A DNA stretch of 64,000 nt, taken from Bacillota bacterium. GTDB taxonomy: Bacteria; Bacillota; Clostridia; Christensenellales; JAEXRW01. The first letter of the stretch is position 1. Each line of letters starts with the position of its first letter. The position numbers were made by a program, and so were the translations under genes. The DNA lies in contig JAEXRW010000025.1 in the NCBI GenBank assembly GCA_023454175.1, forward strand, positions 558,001 to 622,000. The letters are read 5' to 3'. This document shows positions 35,294-42,850 of the stretch, in pieces. A model generated the notes under the pieces. That model worked only from the letters and a program-made list of their open reading frames with translations. It ran no database searches and had not been told where the DNA came from.

Positions 35294-35719
35294 AATAAGA
35301 AAAGGTATACGAATGTATGCCTTTTCTTTTTGTTTCAGCATGAATTCTTCTCCGGCCTCTTGAACCCTAATAGGGGATTGCGCGGGTGCCGCCTGGCGGC
35401 AAGCCGATAGTCCGGTGGACTGTCGGCTACGAGCGATCGGGCGGCCCGGTACCGCGCTGCGGTGGGACGCCCCGGGGCCGGAAGTTCAAATCTTCTCACC
35501 CAGACCAAATAAGAAAAGGTATACGAATGTATGCCTTTTCTTTTTGTTTCGGTATGAATTTTTCTCCGGCCTCTTGAACCCTTAGAGGGGATTGCGAGGG
35601 TGCCGCCTGGCGGTAAGCCGACAGTCCGGTGGACTGTCGGCTGCGAGCAATCAGGCGGCCCGGTACCGCGCTGCGGTGGGACGCCCCGGGGCCGGAAGTT
35701 CAAATCTTCTCACCCAGAC
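35262..35719 (+). repeat. Tandem 214-bp repeat: two full units and a partial third, each beginning with the tRNA-Pro 3' end
   Basis: Units at 35262-35475 and 35476-35689 and a fragment at 35690-35719 all begin GGCCGGAAGTTCAAATC and continue through the tRNA T-arm, acceptor strand and CCA. In full units a terminator follows, then an inverted copy of the tRNA anticodon side (CCGGCCTCTTGAACCC), then about 105 bases of GC-rich hairpins. The first 75 bases are identical between units; the remainder differs at about eleven positions, several of which keep the stems paired. Long frames read across this block are artefacts of the repeat. Confidence 0.9.
35300..35331 (+). terminator. tRNA-Pro terminator, repeated at about 35514
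   Basis: AAAAGGTATAC pairs with GTATGCCTTTT (one G-U), loop GAAT, followed by CTTTTTG. It lies six bases after the encoded CCA. The same hairpin is present in the second 214-bp unit. Confidence 0.85.
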
Positions 35720-35861
35720 CAAAAACGATAATCGTTTGTTATTGCGTATAATAGGTGGTTTCCATTCGTTTAGGTAGTATGGATTTGCACGAATACAGTT
35801 GTGTACTTTGGTCGGTATTTAAGTTGTTATAAGCATTTCAACATTTACTGTAAATGAAAAC

Positions 35862-35898
35862 GGCCCTTTCCCGGTTTGCCGGGAAAAGACCATTTTTG
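35862..35898. terminator. Terminator between the tRNA repeats and the alpha/beta hydrolase operon
   Basis: TTTCCCGG pairs with CCGGGAAA over a TTTG loop (35867-35886), extended by weaker GGCC/GACC pairing. Flanking T-rich sequence on both strands suits the minus-strand operon ending at 35947. Confidence 0.75.
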
Positions 35899-35946
35899 AA
35901 TCAGGACAAGGTTAACAAAATAGCAGTGAGGGGTGAGAATAGGCTT

Positions 35947-36906
35947 TTACACATTTTGATACTGTATCCTCACACCTTGTGCTTTATCCTGGTTTCCTGC
36001 TGATCTTGCCATTAAACTACGGACTTCTTCGCTTATTTCAGCCGCTTTGGTCTGGTAAAGAAAATGTGTGCCCTCCAATACTTTCGATTCCGCGGCTTCT
36101 CCCAGCCTCTCCAGATGGTTCGTCTGGTATGCCTTCCCGGCCTTCTTCTCCGACTGCGAAGATATCAGTTTTATCACCGGTATCTCCCTTGGGAAGGGCA
36201 TGTCGCTCACTTCGTTCACATTCTCGAGGAGGCGCAGCGACTGGTCTATGACAGTATCGTTGAGCACATGCCCGGTAAACCGCCTGTAATCCTTGATCTC
36301 TTTATCGGTATATCCGTTTTCCTGCTTCTGTGGCACAGGTGCCAGTCGCGTAAGGCTGCAGGCCTGCTGTACCTTGCCTATCGAATAAACGAACTTCGGC
36401 GGGTTTTTGGCCTTGTTTTTCGCGGTGGATGTGGTGTCGACCATGACTACTGCGGATATCTCTTCCGGGTGTTTCGCTGCGTAATACTCGCAGTACACAC
36501 CAGAGGCGGAGTGCGGTACCAGCACATATGGCGGCTTGAAACCCGCAAGCGATAGCGCCATCCTGATCTCTTCCATGTAGTTTTCATTCGTCCGCGGCGT
36601 ATCCGTCTGTTCGCTGAAGCCTATACCGAAATACTCCAGGCATACGGCTGTGCTGTCTTTGGAAAGTTCCCGCATCAGCGGGCCAAAATCGGCGCACGGT
36701 AGGCTCACACCGAAACCGGGCAGAAGCACTATCGTTTTCCCGCCTTTGCCCATTGAGTATACGTGCATCTTCCGGCCGTTCACCTCCACCATCTTCCCGT
36801 ATGGCGAAATGCCTTTCAGCTCGTTCGTAAAAAAGATCTTGTTTACCGCAAACCCTATCAGATTCAGCCCCACCAGGACCCCTATTATGATGAAAACGAC
36901 TGTCAT
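35947..36906 (-). CDS. Membrane-anchored alpha/beta hydrolase
   Basis: A 319-aa hydrolase with an N-terminal membrane helix (TVVFIIIGVLVGLNLIGFAV). The fold is clear: KTIVLLPGFGVSLP, the strand before the nucleophile as YVLVPHSASGVYCEYYA, where the nucleophile is Ser in HSASG (consensus GxSxG altered), and a late His in LEGTHFLYQ. Substrate unknown. It is last of three genes with another alpha/beta hydrolase and an ArsR-type regulator, 42 bases behind the second hydrolase, so the three probably form one operon. The altered nucleophile elbow (H instead of the first G) is seen in some active esterases. Confidence 0.85.
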   Translation of the reverse strand: MTVVFIIIGVLVGLNLIGFAVNKIFFTNELKGISPYGKMVEVNGRKMHVYSMGKGGKTIVLLPGFGVSLPCADFGPLMRELSKDSTAVCLEYFGIGFSEQTDTPRTNENYMEEIRMALSLAGFKPPYVLVPHSASGVYCEYYAAKHPEEISAVVMVDTTSTAKNKAKNPPKFVYSIGKVQQACSLTRLAPVPQKQENGYTDKEIKDYRRFTGHVLNDTVIDQSLRLLENVNEVSDMPFPREIPVIKLISSQSEKKAGKAYQTNHLERLGEAAESKVLEGTHFLYQTKAAEISEEVRSLMARSAGNQDKAQGVRIQYQNV

Positions 36907-36948
36907 TTTAAAAATTTCCTTTCTATCATATTATTTATTAAACCCGGG

Positions 36949-37908
36949 CTAAGCCTTGAAATTATTCGAGAGCCAGTCGAGAATGGTCTTTTCAAGTGCT
37001 GGGTGCACGGGCTCTTTCTCCGAAAGCTTGTACTGTTTGACTATACCATTTACATATAGTTCGCCCTTGTATGATTTGAGCGAATGGTCCATGTCATCAA
37101 TGATGCGGTATTCACCCCCAGGCACCATACCTGGTATCCCTTTTATCCTTTCCGGGTCTGCCTGGCAATCCCTGGAGCCGGTGATGGCAAGTACCGGGCA
37201 TACCGCTTTTTTTAGATCTTCCACCACATCGTGCAAATAATGCTCTCTTAACCATTTTGCGTTTAGTTTCATAAAGTTGAACTTTATCATATCATCGGGG
37301 GATTGCATGATCTTTCCCATCATTTTTGCATTTTGCTTTTCCGCAAGTTTATCTGCTTTCAGCAGGCGGCAGAACGCTCCTTTGATTCCCTTTGCGTTCA
37401 TCAGTTCCTCCATTGCGAGCTTTCTCTGCCGCTCCGATGCCTGCTTCAGCGTTTCCGCAGCGCCTCCGAGAAGTATCATTCCGCTTACGGGATGTCGTGC
37501 GTTTACAGCAGAAGCGAGCATGCAGCCTTCGCTGTGCCCTATCAGTATGATTCTATCCGGATCCACTTCAGGCCGGCCTTCCAGGTATTTGATACAGGCC
37601 TCAACGTCATCGACGCGGTCCCACATCCCCGTTTCAGAATACACACCGCCGCTCTGTCCCACTCCACGCTTGTCAAACCGAAGGGTAATAAAGCCTGCGT
37701 CGCTGATTTTGTCCGCCATCTGGGTGTAAGCGTTGAAATAAAACCTCAGCTTCGTCGCGTATCCGTTGCGGTCTATCATTCCGGATCCCGCAATGAACAG
37801 GATGGCAGGCCGCTTTCCCGTTGTTCCCTTGGGCAAAGTGATCGTCCCATATAGGGGGTAAGCTCCGGCAATGGTCACGTCTTCCGTTTTGCAAATAATA
37901 TTATCCAT
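36949..37908 (-). CDS. Cytoplasmic alpha/beta hydrolase (acylaminoacyl-peptidase/dienelactone-hydrolase-like)
   Basis: A 319-aa serine hydrolase of the YqiA/FrsA-like type. Motifs: RPAILFIAGSGMIDRNG (oxyanion strand), ITLRFDKRGVGQSGG, nucleophile in IILIGHSEGCMLAS (GHSEG), acid Asp in LAITGSRDCQADPER and His in IDDMDHSLKSY. It has no signal peptide. Ester or amide hydrolysis is expected but the substrate is unknown. It lies 20 bases after the regulator gene and 42 before the membrane-bound hydrolase gene. Confidence 0.88.
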   Translation of the reverse strand: MDNIICKTEDVTIAGAYPLYGTITLPKGTTGKRPAILFIAGSGMIDRNGYATKLRFYFNAYTQMADKISDAGFITLRFDKRGVGQSGGVYSETGMWDRVDDVEACIKYLEGRPEVDPDRIILIGHSEGCMLASAVNARHPVSGMILLGGAAETLKQASERQRKLAMEELMNAKGIKGAFCRLLKADKLAEKQNAKMMGKIMQSPDDMIKFNFMKLNAKWLREHYLHDVVEDLKKAVCPVLAITGSRDCQADPERIKGIPGMVPGGEYRIIDDMDHSLKSYKGELYVNGIVKQYKLSEKEPVHPALEKTILDWLSNNFKA

Positions 37909-37928
37909 GTTCTACGCCCTCTTGAAAT

Positions 37929-38474
37929 TTATTTTTCCGGATCTTTTCCATCCGGTATCATGATCAGTCCTATGGTGCGCGCCTTCCTCTCATGCGTGGG
38001 CATGTTCCCGACGACCTTTGCGAATGCCTTCTGCAGGCCGCCTATGAACTCCGAGTATTCTCCGTCGGTCATGTAATACCTGCCCTGGCGGTAAGACAGC
38101 CCGTCTTTTACGGCGTCGAAACCGTCTTTATCCAAGTAGCTCTCCAATTCGTCCATCAGCCCGACCATGTAGGTAAAGAAGTAACGCTTGTGCTGCTCTG
38201 CCGTAAGGGTCGCTGCTTCCTCGTTGACCTCGTTTAACGCTTCCTCGTTCATGGCGTAGACCTTCTCCACCGTGCCCCTGACCGGGTTTTCTTCGGCTAT
38301 GGATATATACCCCGCCTTCAGCAATACTTTGAGGTGCCTGTATAGCGTAGCCTGCGGCACGTCGGGGAGCAGCTCGCCCAGCTGCTGCGTGCTCAGCCGG
38401 CGGCCGCCGATGAGGTTTTGGATTATGCCCATGCGCACGGGGTTCAGCAGCATTTCAAAATTTGATGTTTTCAT
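37929..38474 (-). CDS. ArsR/PadR-like winged-helix regulator of the hydrolase operon
   Basis: A 181-aa regulator. The DNA-binding domain is at the N-terminus (FEMLLNPVRMGIIQNLIGGRRLSTQQLGELLPDVPQATLYRHLKVLLKAGYI), the ArsR-type helix pattern with wing EENPVRGTVEKVYA. The rest is helical with a tyrosine-rich part. There are no metal-binding Cys pairs. The ATG at 38474 has GAGGTC five bases upstream; the frame upstream is out of the mRNA because the promoter's -10 lies at 38510. It is the first gene of the operon and sits behind a palindrome, so autoregulation is probable. Confidence 0.88.
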   Translation of the reverse strand: MKTSNFEMLLNPVRMGIIQNLIGGRRLSTQQLGELLPDVPQATLYRHLKVLLKAGYISIAEENPVRGTVEKVYAMNEEALNEVNEEAATLTAEQHKRYFFTYMVGLMDELESYLDKDGFDAVKDGLSYRQGRYYMTDGEYSEFIGGLQKAFAKVVGNMPTHERKARTIGLIMIPDGKDPEK

Positions 38475-38507
38475 GATTGACCTCATTTTTGATAATGTTT
38501 TCGTATA

Positions 38508-38538
38508 TGATAATATTATCATTTAAGATAATTGTCAA
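38508..38538 (-). promoter_or_regulatory. Promoter with autoregulatory palindrome upstream of the ArsR-type gene
   Basis: On the minus strand TTGACA (38533-38538), 17-base spacer, TATTAT (38510-38515). The perfect palindrome TGATAATATTATCA (38508-38521) covers the -10 and further GATAAT half-sites are at 38527-38532 and 38491-38496. Confidence 0.85.
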
Positions 38539-38998
38539 TAGTATTTAATCCAATTTCCAATACTTTTTTTCGGGCAATATATGCTTAAGTCTGATGGTTC
38601 GCCCTTTCCCTTCAGTTCCTGATTGATTATTTGTAATTGTGCATGCAAAGACAGGATCTATCATTGATCCCCGGGTCGCGCCGGTCAGGCGGCGGAACTT
38701 CGGGCGTTAAAAAATACGCAGTTTTATGATGACTGCTTTTTTTATGCTGTGATAAATGATTCTTGCCGTGTTGGTGGTTTTATACCTTGTTTTCAGGCGT
38801 CGTGAAGCGGTCTGAAATGATCGGTTTGATTTGTAGAACATCATGACCATAGTCCGCCAAAGGGACACCATTACCGGTAAACGGAAACAAAGTGCTGTAA
38901 CCGATAATGGAAGACGGATCATCTATTGGAAGAAAGAAGCGCTGAAGTACTCCTAGGGGGATCCAGGCCATGGTTTTATCGATGCTGGCCATCGTATG
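38539..38998. other. Gene-free gap downstream of the sensory hydrogenase operon
   Basis: About 460 bases. A minus-strand 70-codon frame (38780-38992) starts six bases after the phosphatase stop but has no ribosome site and no recognisable motif. No clear terminator for the phosphatase-hydrogenase operon is seen. CGCCGGTCAGGCGGCG near 38678 is a short GC-rich hairpin. Confidence 0.35.
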
Positions 38999-40141
38999 CT
39001 AGTAGTATTTTTCCGTGACCAGCTTTCCTGCGGCCCGGAGTTTATCGACGATCTGCCGGATAGCTTTCCTTCTGACCCTGACACCGATTTGCTTGAATAA
39101 AAGCGCATCATGGGCATCGTTCATGGCATTGCCAATCAAAAGACATACCACATCCGCTTCTTTCAGCATGATGCAGAAACGTTCCGCGGTGGAATTTTCC
39201 ACGAATTTTTCCTTTGGTTCATCCAAAATATTGCACACCTGGCTGAGCATGATGGCTCCTTCGGTGGTCAGGTCGATCCCCTCCACATAATATTCCGGCA
39301 GGGTTCTCAAGGCTGAGCCAAGGCTGATTGTTTCCACCTTTTTCCCCAGTTCACGGGCTACGATATCCGTGGTTGTGGAGCCGCAGATGACCTTCCTGCC
39401 CGGAAGGCTGATGAATGTCTCCACGTAGTCATGGTCCATTGCGGATCTGGAAGGGGGGCCTGTCAGCACGGAGATTTGATTAGCCTCGCGGCAATGCAGA
39501 AGCGCCAGCGTTGTATCGTCCTCGTACCTGCCTTCTGACGCACCTGCGCACAGCTCCACGATCCTTTCCGGCAGCTTATCTATGCCCTCATCGGCATTGA
39601 AGCTACGGTTGATGTACGCCACTACGCCTTCGGTACCGATTCCCATCGTATAGCCATGTCCGAGGCCCGCCTGCGTGATGCCGTCCGAAGCCAGGATGAG
39701 CGCGTCACCCATATGGAGCGTACCGGTCGCTTCGCCGATCACTTCGTGGCCTGCGGTATAGAGGCGCGGCTTCAATACGCTCGCAGAGCTGTCCTGGAGT
39801 AAAATCGCGCTCGGCGTTTCATATGTATAGATGATAAACTGGCCGTCCGGCAATATAACGGCTGCGGTAAAGGCGGAAAAAGGGATATCTTCCGTCCTAG
39901 CCCTGTGCATGGAGCAGGCCACCATTTCGCTTGCTGCGCGTATGGACATACCCCGGCGAAAAAGTTCCATGATACGGCCGGCGCAGGTGAGTGCCGCTAT
40001 GTTGGCATAGATCCCTGAGCCGATCCCATCGCACATGACATATACCGTTCCTTCGGCAGTCCGCTCGCACATGCAGGCATCTCCGCACACAGAGTATCCG
40101 CTTTTTGTTTTCTGGCAGAGTATGTCGTCAAAGAATTTCAT
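38999..40141 (-). CDS. SpoIIE/PP2C-type serine phosphatase paired with a sensory hydrogenase
   Basis: A 380-aa protein. The first 220 residues are a PP2C-like phosphatase: GDACMCERTAEGTVYVMCDGIGSGIYAN with the metal-binding Asp in CDGIGSG, ALILASDGITQAGLG, and GRYEDDTTLALLHC. The C-terminal part (ISLPGRKVICGSTTTDIVARELG onward) is a further domain found in hydrogenase-linked versions. The start overlaps the hydrogenase stop by four bases (ATGA). In group C [FeFe]-hydrogenase clusters such a phosphatase is thought to relay the hydrogen or redox signal to protein phosphorylation. The target is not visible here. Confidence 0.86.
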   Translation of the reverse strand: MKFFDDILCQKTKSGYSVCGDACMCERTAEGTVYVMCDGIGSGIYANIAALTCAGRIMELFRRGMSIRAASEMVACSMHRARTEDIPFSAFTAAVILPDGQFIIYTYETPSAILLQDSSASVLKPRLYTAGHEVIGEATGTLHMGDALILASDGITQAGLGHGYTMGIGTEGVVAYINRSFNADEGIDKLPERIVELCAGASEGRYEDDTTLALLHCREANQISVLTGPPSRSAMDHDYVETFISLPGRKVICGSTTTDIVARELGKKVETISLGSALRTLPEYYVEGIDLTTEGAIMLSQVCNILDEPKEKFVENSTAERFCIMLKEADVVCLLIGNAMNDAHDALLFKQIGVRVRRKAIRQIVDKLRAAGKLVTEKYY

Positions 40142-41838
40142 GTTTTGCTTGCCGTCCCGTCGTCTTCGTAAAGGCTGATCAATCGCCTGGCTATTTCCTC
40201 GCTCCGGGCTGTGCTCTTTCCCAGGTAATTTGCCATTTCCTGCGCAAAGCGTACCTGATGGTCCAGGAATTCCTGGGCATGCAGCAGGGTCTGTATCTTT
40301 ATCACATCCAGCTGGCGCTCGTCATATTTGAGTTTCGATATATCCGAATAGATCCCGACATACTGCTTCTCTTCCCGCAAAGCGTACAAGATCTCATGGT
40401 AACGTATGCCGTATTTGTTTTGGATGGATTCATACTGCTCCATGCTGCCTGTCACGAGTTTTTCAAACCCGTCGGCATTTACCAGATAAGAGATTCGGTG
40501 GCCCAGGATTCCATTGTTGCACATGAACATCCTTTGAAATGCAGGATTCATCTTGATCATGCACAGTTCGCTGTCCAGGATGACGACACCGTTCGGCGTT
40601 GTTTCGATGATCCGGTCGGTCCTCTGTTGCGCCAGACGGCGCATATAAGGGATGCACATTTCCGGTTCTGCCATTCCCCTGGCCACTGCGACAGCGTTGT
40701 CGATGCAGCTTTTATAGCCGCAGGCCCCGCAGTTGAGCTGCAAGATTGGATCGGTCTTTCCTGTGCTTTCCAGGATCTTGTTAATCTGGCTTTCGGTGAC
40801 CGTTTCGCCAGTCAAAGCCTTGTTGGAAAAAGCCCCGGCATGATTGACCTGTATTTCGGTCCTGCCCTCCTGCATCGTTGATGCGGCTTTCGCATAATCG
40901 ATGATGTTTTCCCTTCGTTCAAAAAAATCTCTTTCCCCGGCAAAAGCAGGGCCGTTGATACAGCCGCCCTTGCAAAATAATGGCTCGATATATTTATACC
41001 CCGCGCATATTTTGCCGCTGTCGAGCAGGCCCATTACGTCATCCGCTCCGCTGACATGGAGCACCTGTGAATCCGTCCCGTCACTGGGGATGCCTCCGGC
41101 TTTGAGCATGCCTCCCTGGATAGGAAACAAACGGCAGTCACCGATCTCTCCGGGGTTCTCAAATCCGCTCTCCAAGCAATTTTTCAGCTCGATTCCTTCT
41201 TCGAAAAGCCATTCCTTCAGTTCGTTGAAGGTCAGCACATAATCTACCGCATCTGCGTTTTCAGGGCGCAGGGCTTCCTGCTTTTTGGCTGCGCATGGGC
41301 CTATAAAGACGACGGCACAGCCAGGGTATTTTGCCTTGAGTAATCTGCCATGGGCGATCATCGGCGACACGACGGGTATCAAACTGTCCAGTAACGCGGG
41401 TTTGTGCATTTCGATATAGTTGACCACCGCCGGGCAAGCAGTACAGACATTGCCCGAAGACCCGGGATAAAAAGTTTTCTCGGTGATATATTTGGCGCCT
41501 ACCGCAGTCTCGGACGCATGATGAAATCCGAGCTTCCGGAGCGCGGACGGGACCCGTGCGGATAGCTCGCCGCTGAACATGGCGGCAAAGGACGGCGCGA
41601 TACTGGCCGCTGCCATCTGGCCGGATTGAAGCAGCAGCTTTACTTCTTCGAGGCTTGAGCGTATTGTCTTGGCGTGCTGGGGACATTCCCGCACACAGGT
41701 GCCGCACTTGATGCACAGTTCGTCCTCGATTTGCGCCTGGCCGCCGTGAACACGTATCGCCTTTACCGGGCAGGCGCGTACACACCGGTAACAATCCTGG
41801 CAGTTTGCAGTTACGGTAAAGATCGTATTCAGTCTCAT
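40138..41838 (-). CDS. Sensory group C [FeFe]-hydrogenase with PAS domain (HydS/HfsB-like)
   Basis: A 566-aa protein. Two 4Fe-4S clusters at the N-terminus (CQDCYRCVRACP, CIKCGTCVRECP) precede an H-cluster domain with divergent motifs: CTACPAVVNY in place of TSCCPAW, FIGPCAAKKQEA (PCxxKxxE) and LFCKGGCINGPAF. A further Cys-rich segment (LNCGACGYKSCID, near 385) and a PAS domain (RIIETTPNGVVILDSELCMIKMNPAFQRMF, near 420) follow, then a helical output region. This order defines the sensory hydrogenases, which report hydrogen rather than mainly produce it. It is coupled to a PP2C phosphatase and follows rex. Confidence 0.9.
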   Translation of the reverse strand: MRLNTIFTVTANCQDCYRCVRACPVKAIRVHGGQAQIEDELCIKCGTCVRECPQHAKTIRSSLEEVKLLLQSGQMAAASIAPSFAAMFSGELSARVPSALRKLGFHHASETAVGAKYITEKTFYPGSSGNVCTACPAVVNYIEMHKPALLDSLIPVVSPMIAHGRLLKAKYPGCAVVFIGPCAAKKQEALRPENADAVDYVLTFNELKEWLFEEGIELKNCLESGFENPGEIGDCRLFPIQGGMLKAGGIPSDGTDSQVLHVSGADDVMGLLDSGKICAGYKYIEPLFCKGGCINGPAFAGERDFFERRENIIDYAKAASTMQEGRTEIQVNHAGAFSNKALTGETVTESQINKILESTGKTDPILQLNCGACGYKSCIDNAVAVARGMAEPEMCIPYMRRLAQQRTDRIIETTPNGVVILDSELCMIKMNPAFQRMFMCNNGILGHRISYLVNADGFEKLVTGSMEQYESIQNKYGIRYHEILYALREEKQYVGIYSDISKLKYDERQLDVIKIQTLLHAQEFLDHQVRFAQEMANYLGKSTARSEEIARRLISLYEDDGTASKT

Positions 41839-41942
41839 TGGCTTCCTCCCATGGGTACCTAGGCGTGTTATTGGGATAATTTCAGTACCCGGCTATAAAA
41901 ATTTATTTCTAACGAAACAGAACCTATGGCCTTCCCTTTGGA

Positions 41943-42593
41943 CTAATCCATACCATATTTCGCAAGGCTTTTTGCGAGTTGCCTTGTAAGGATCGCCAGG
42001 GATGCCGCCATATCTTCGTTTTTGATCGCCACATTTTCAGGAGTTCTTAAATTGACGGGTGCGAAATTCCAGATCGCGCGTATCCCTCCGGCGACCAGAG
42101 CGTCACAAATACCTTGGGCAGACATGGCCGGAGCGGTTATGATGCCTATCCGGATATTCATGCGCTTGCAAAGGCCTGTTATTTCCTCTGCATCCATGAT
42201 CCTTTTTCTGTTGATCTCTTTACCGATAAGAGCGGTGTCGTTGTCGAAAGCAGCGACGATATTGAACCCGTAATTTGCAAAATTGTTGTAGGAAAGCAAA
42301 GCTCTCCCCAGATTTCCCACGCCCACCAGCACTGCATCGCAGCAATTGTCATACCCCAGAAAGTGTTCGATATCCGTTATCAGTTTTTTTAAGACATAAC
42401 CGGTTTTGGGTCTGCCTCCGCTGCTGACACTGGCCAGGTCCTTTCTTACAAGTACATCATTCAGTTCCAATGCTTCCGCGATGACCGTAGCCGAGACATG
42501 GATATGGTTTTCGGCTGGCAGATGTTTTAAGTAATTCAGATACCTTGTCAGTCGGTTATACAGCTGCATGGATACGGGCGTCTGCAGTGACAT
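41943..42593 (-). CDS. rex: Redox-sensing transcriptional repressor Rex
   Basis: A 216-aa NADH/NAD+ sensor. The N-terminal winged helix (LYNRLTRYLNYLKHLP, VSATVIAEALELNDVLVRKDLASVSSGGRPKTGY) and Rossmann domain (DAVLVGVGNLGRALLSY, then VAAFDND) are textbook, with a C-terminal swap helix (LRTPENVAIKNEDMAASLAILTRQL). In Clostridia Rex represses hydrogenase, alcohol and butyrate genes when NADH is low. It precedes the sensory hydrogenase by 104 bases, consistent with a redox gene group. Confidence 0.95.
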   Translation of the reverse strand: MSLQTPVSMQLYNRLTRYLNYLKHLPAENHIHVSATVIAEALELNDVLVRKDLASVSSGGRPKTGYVLKKLITDIEHFLGYDNCCDAVLVGVGNLGRALLSYNNFANYGFNIVAAFDNDTALIGKEINRKRIMDAEEITGLCKRMNIRIGIITAPAMSAQGICDALVAGGIRAIWNFAPVNLRTPENVAIKNEDMAASLAILTRQLAKSLAKYGMD

Positions 42594-42647
42594 GGTCCAA
42601 CCCCCACAAATCAGAAATACTCCTATCGATAAAACTATATCGATAAG

Positions 42648-42677
42648 AGTATATCAGCTTGCTGTTATTCTGGTCAA
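42648..42677 (-). promoter_or_regulatory. rex promoter
   Basis: On the minus strand TTGACC (42672-42677), 18-base spacer, TATACT (42648-42653). Downstream are two direct copies of TTATCGATA 14 bases apart, and GGTTAACC (near 42679-42686) lies just upstream of the -35, the core of a Rex-type half-site. Confidence 0.6.
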
Positions 42678-42850
42678 ACGGTTAACCAACTATTTTCTTT
42701 CCATTCATGGTTGGAGTATACAACTGTGCAGCATATTCTATTCAATATCTTATGCGGTTAAATTACATTGAACATATCTGTTTATTTCATTGGACGGGAG
42801 TGTAATGGACAGGCAAATCTGACCCCCGTCCTCGCAGATCAATCTGTTAA

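Noticed and set aside
35335..35703. Open frame of 122 codons on the minus strand across the tRNA-tail repeats
   Set aside because: It exists because the 214-bp repeat unit happens to stay open; the translated sequence repeats itself and reads the tRNA 3' ends.
35262..35719. CRISPR array as an explanation of the tandem repeats
   Set aside because: The units are 214 bp, contiguous, contain tRNA sequence, and have no unique spacers; no cas genes are present.
38780..38992. 70-codon minus-strand frame just after the phosphatase gene
   Set aside because: No Shine-Dalgarno sequence, no family resemblance; kept only as part of the gap description.
40138..41838. Catalytic, hydrogen-evolving [FeFe]-hydrogenase
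   Set aside because: The first H-cluster motif is CTACPAV rather than TSCCPAW, and a PAS domain plus phosphatase partner indicate a sensor.
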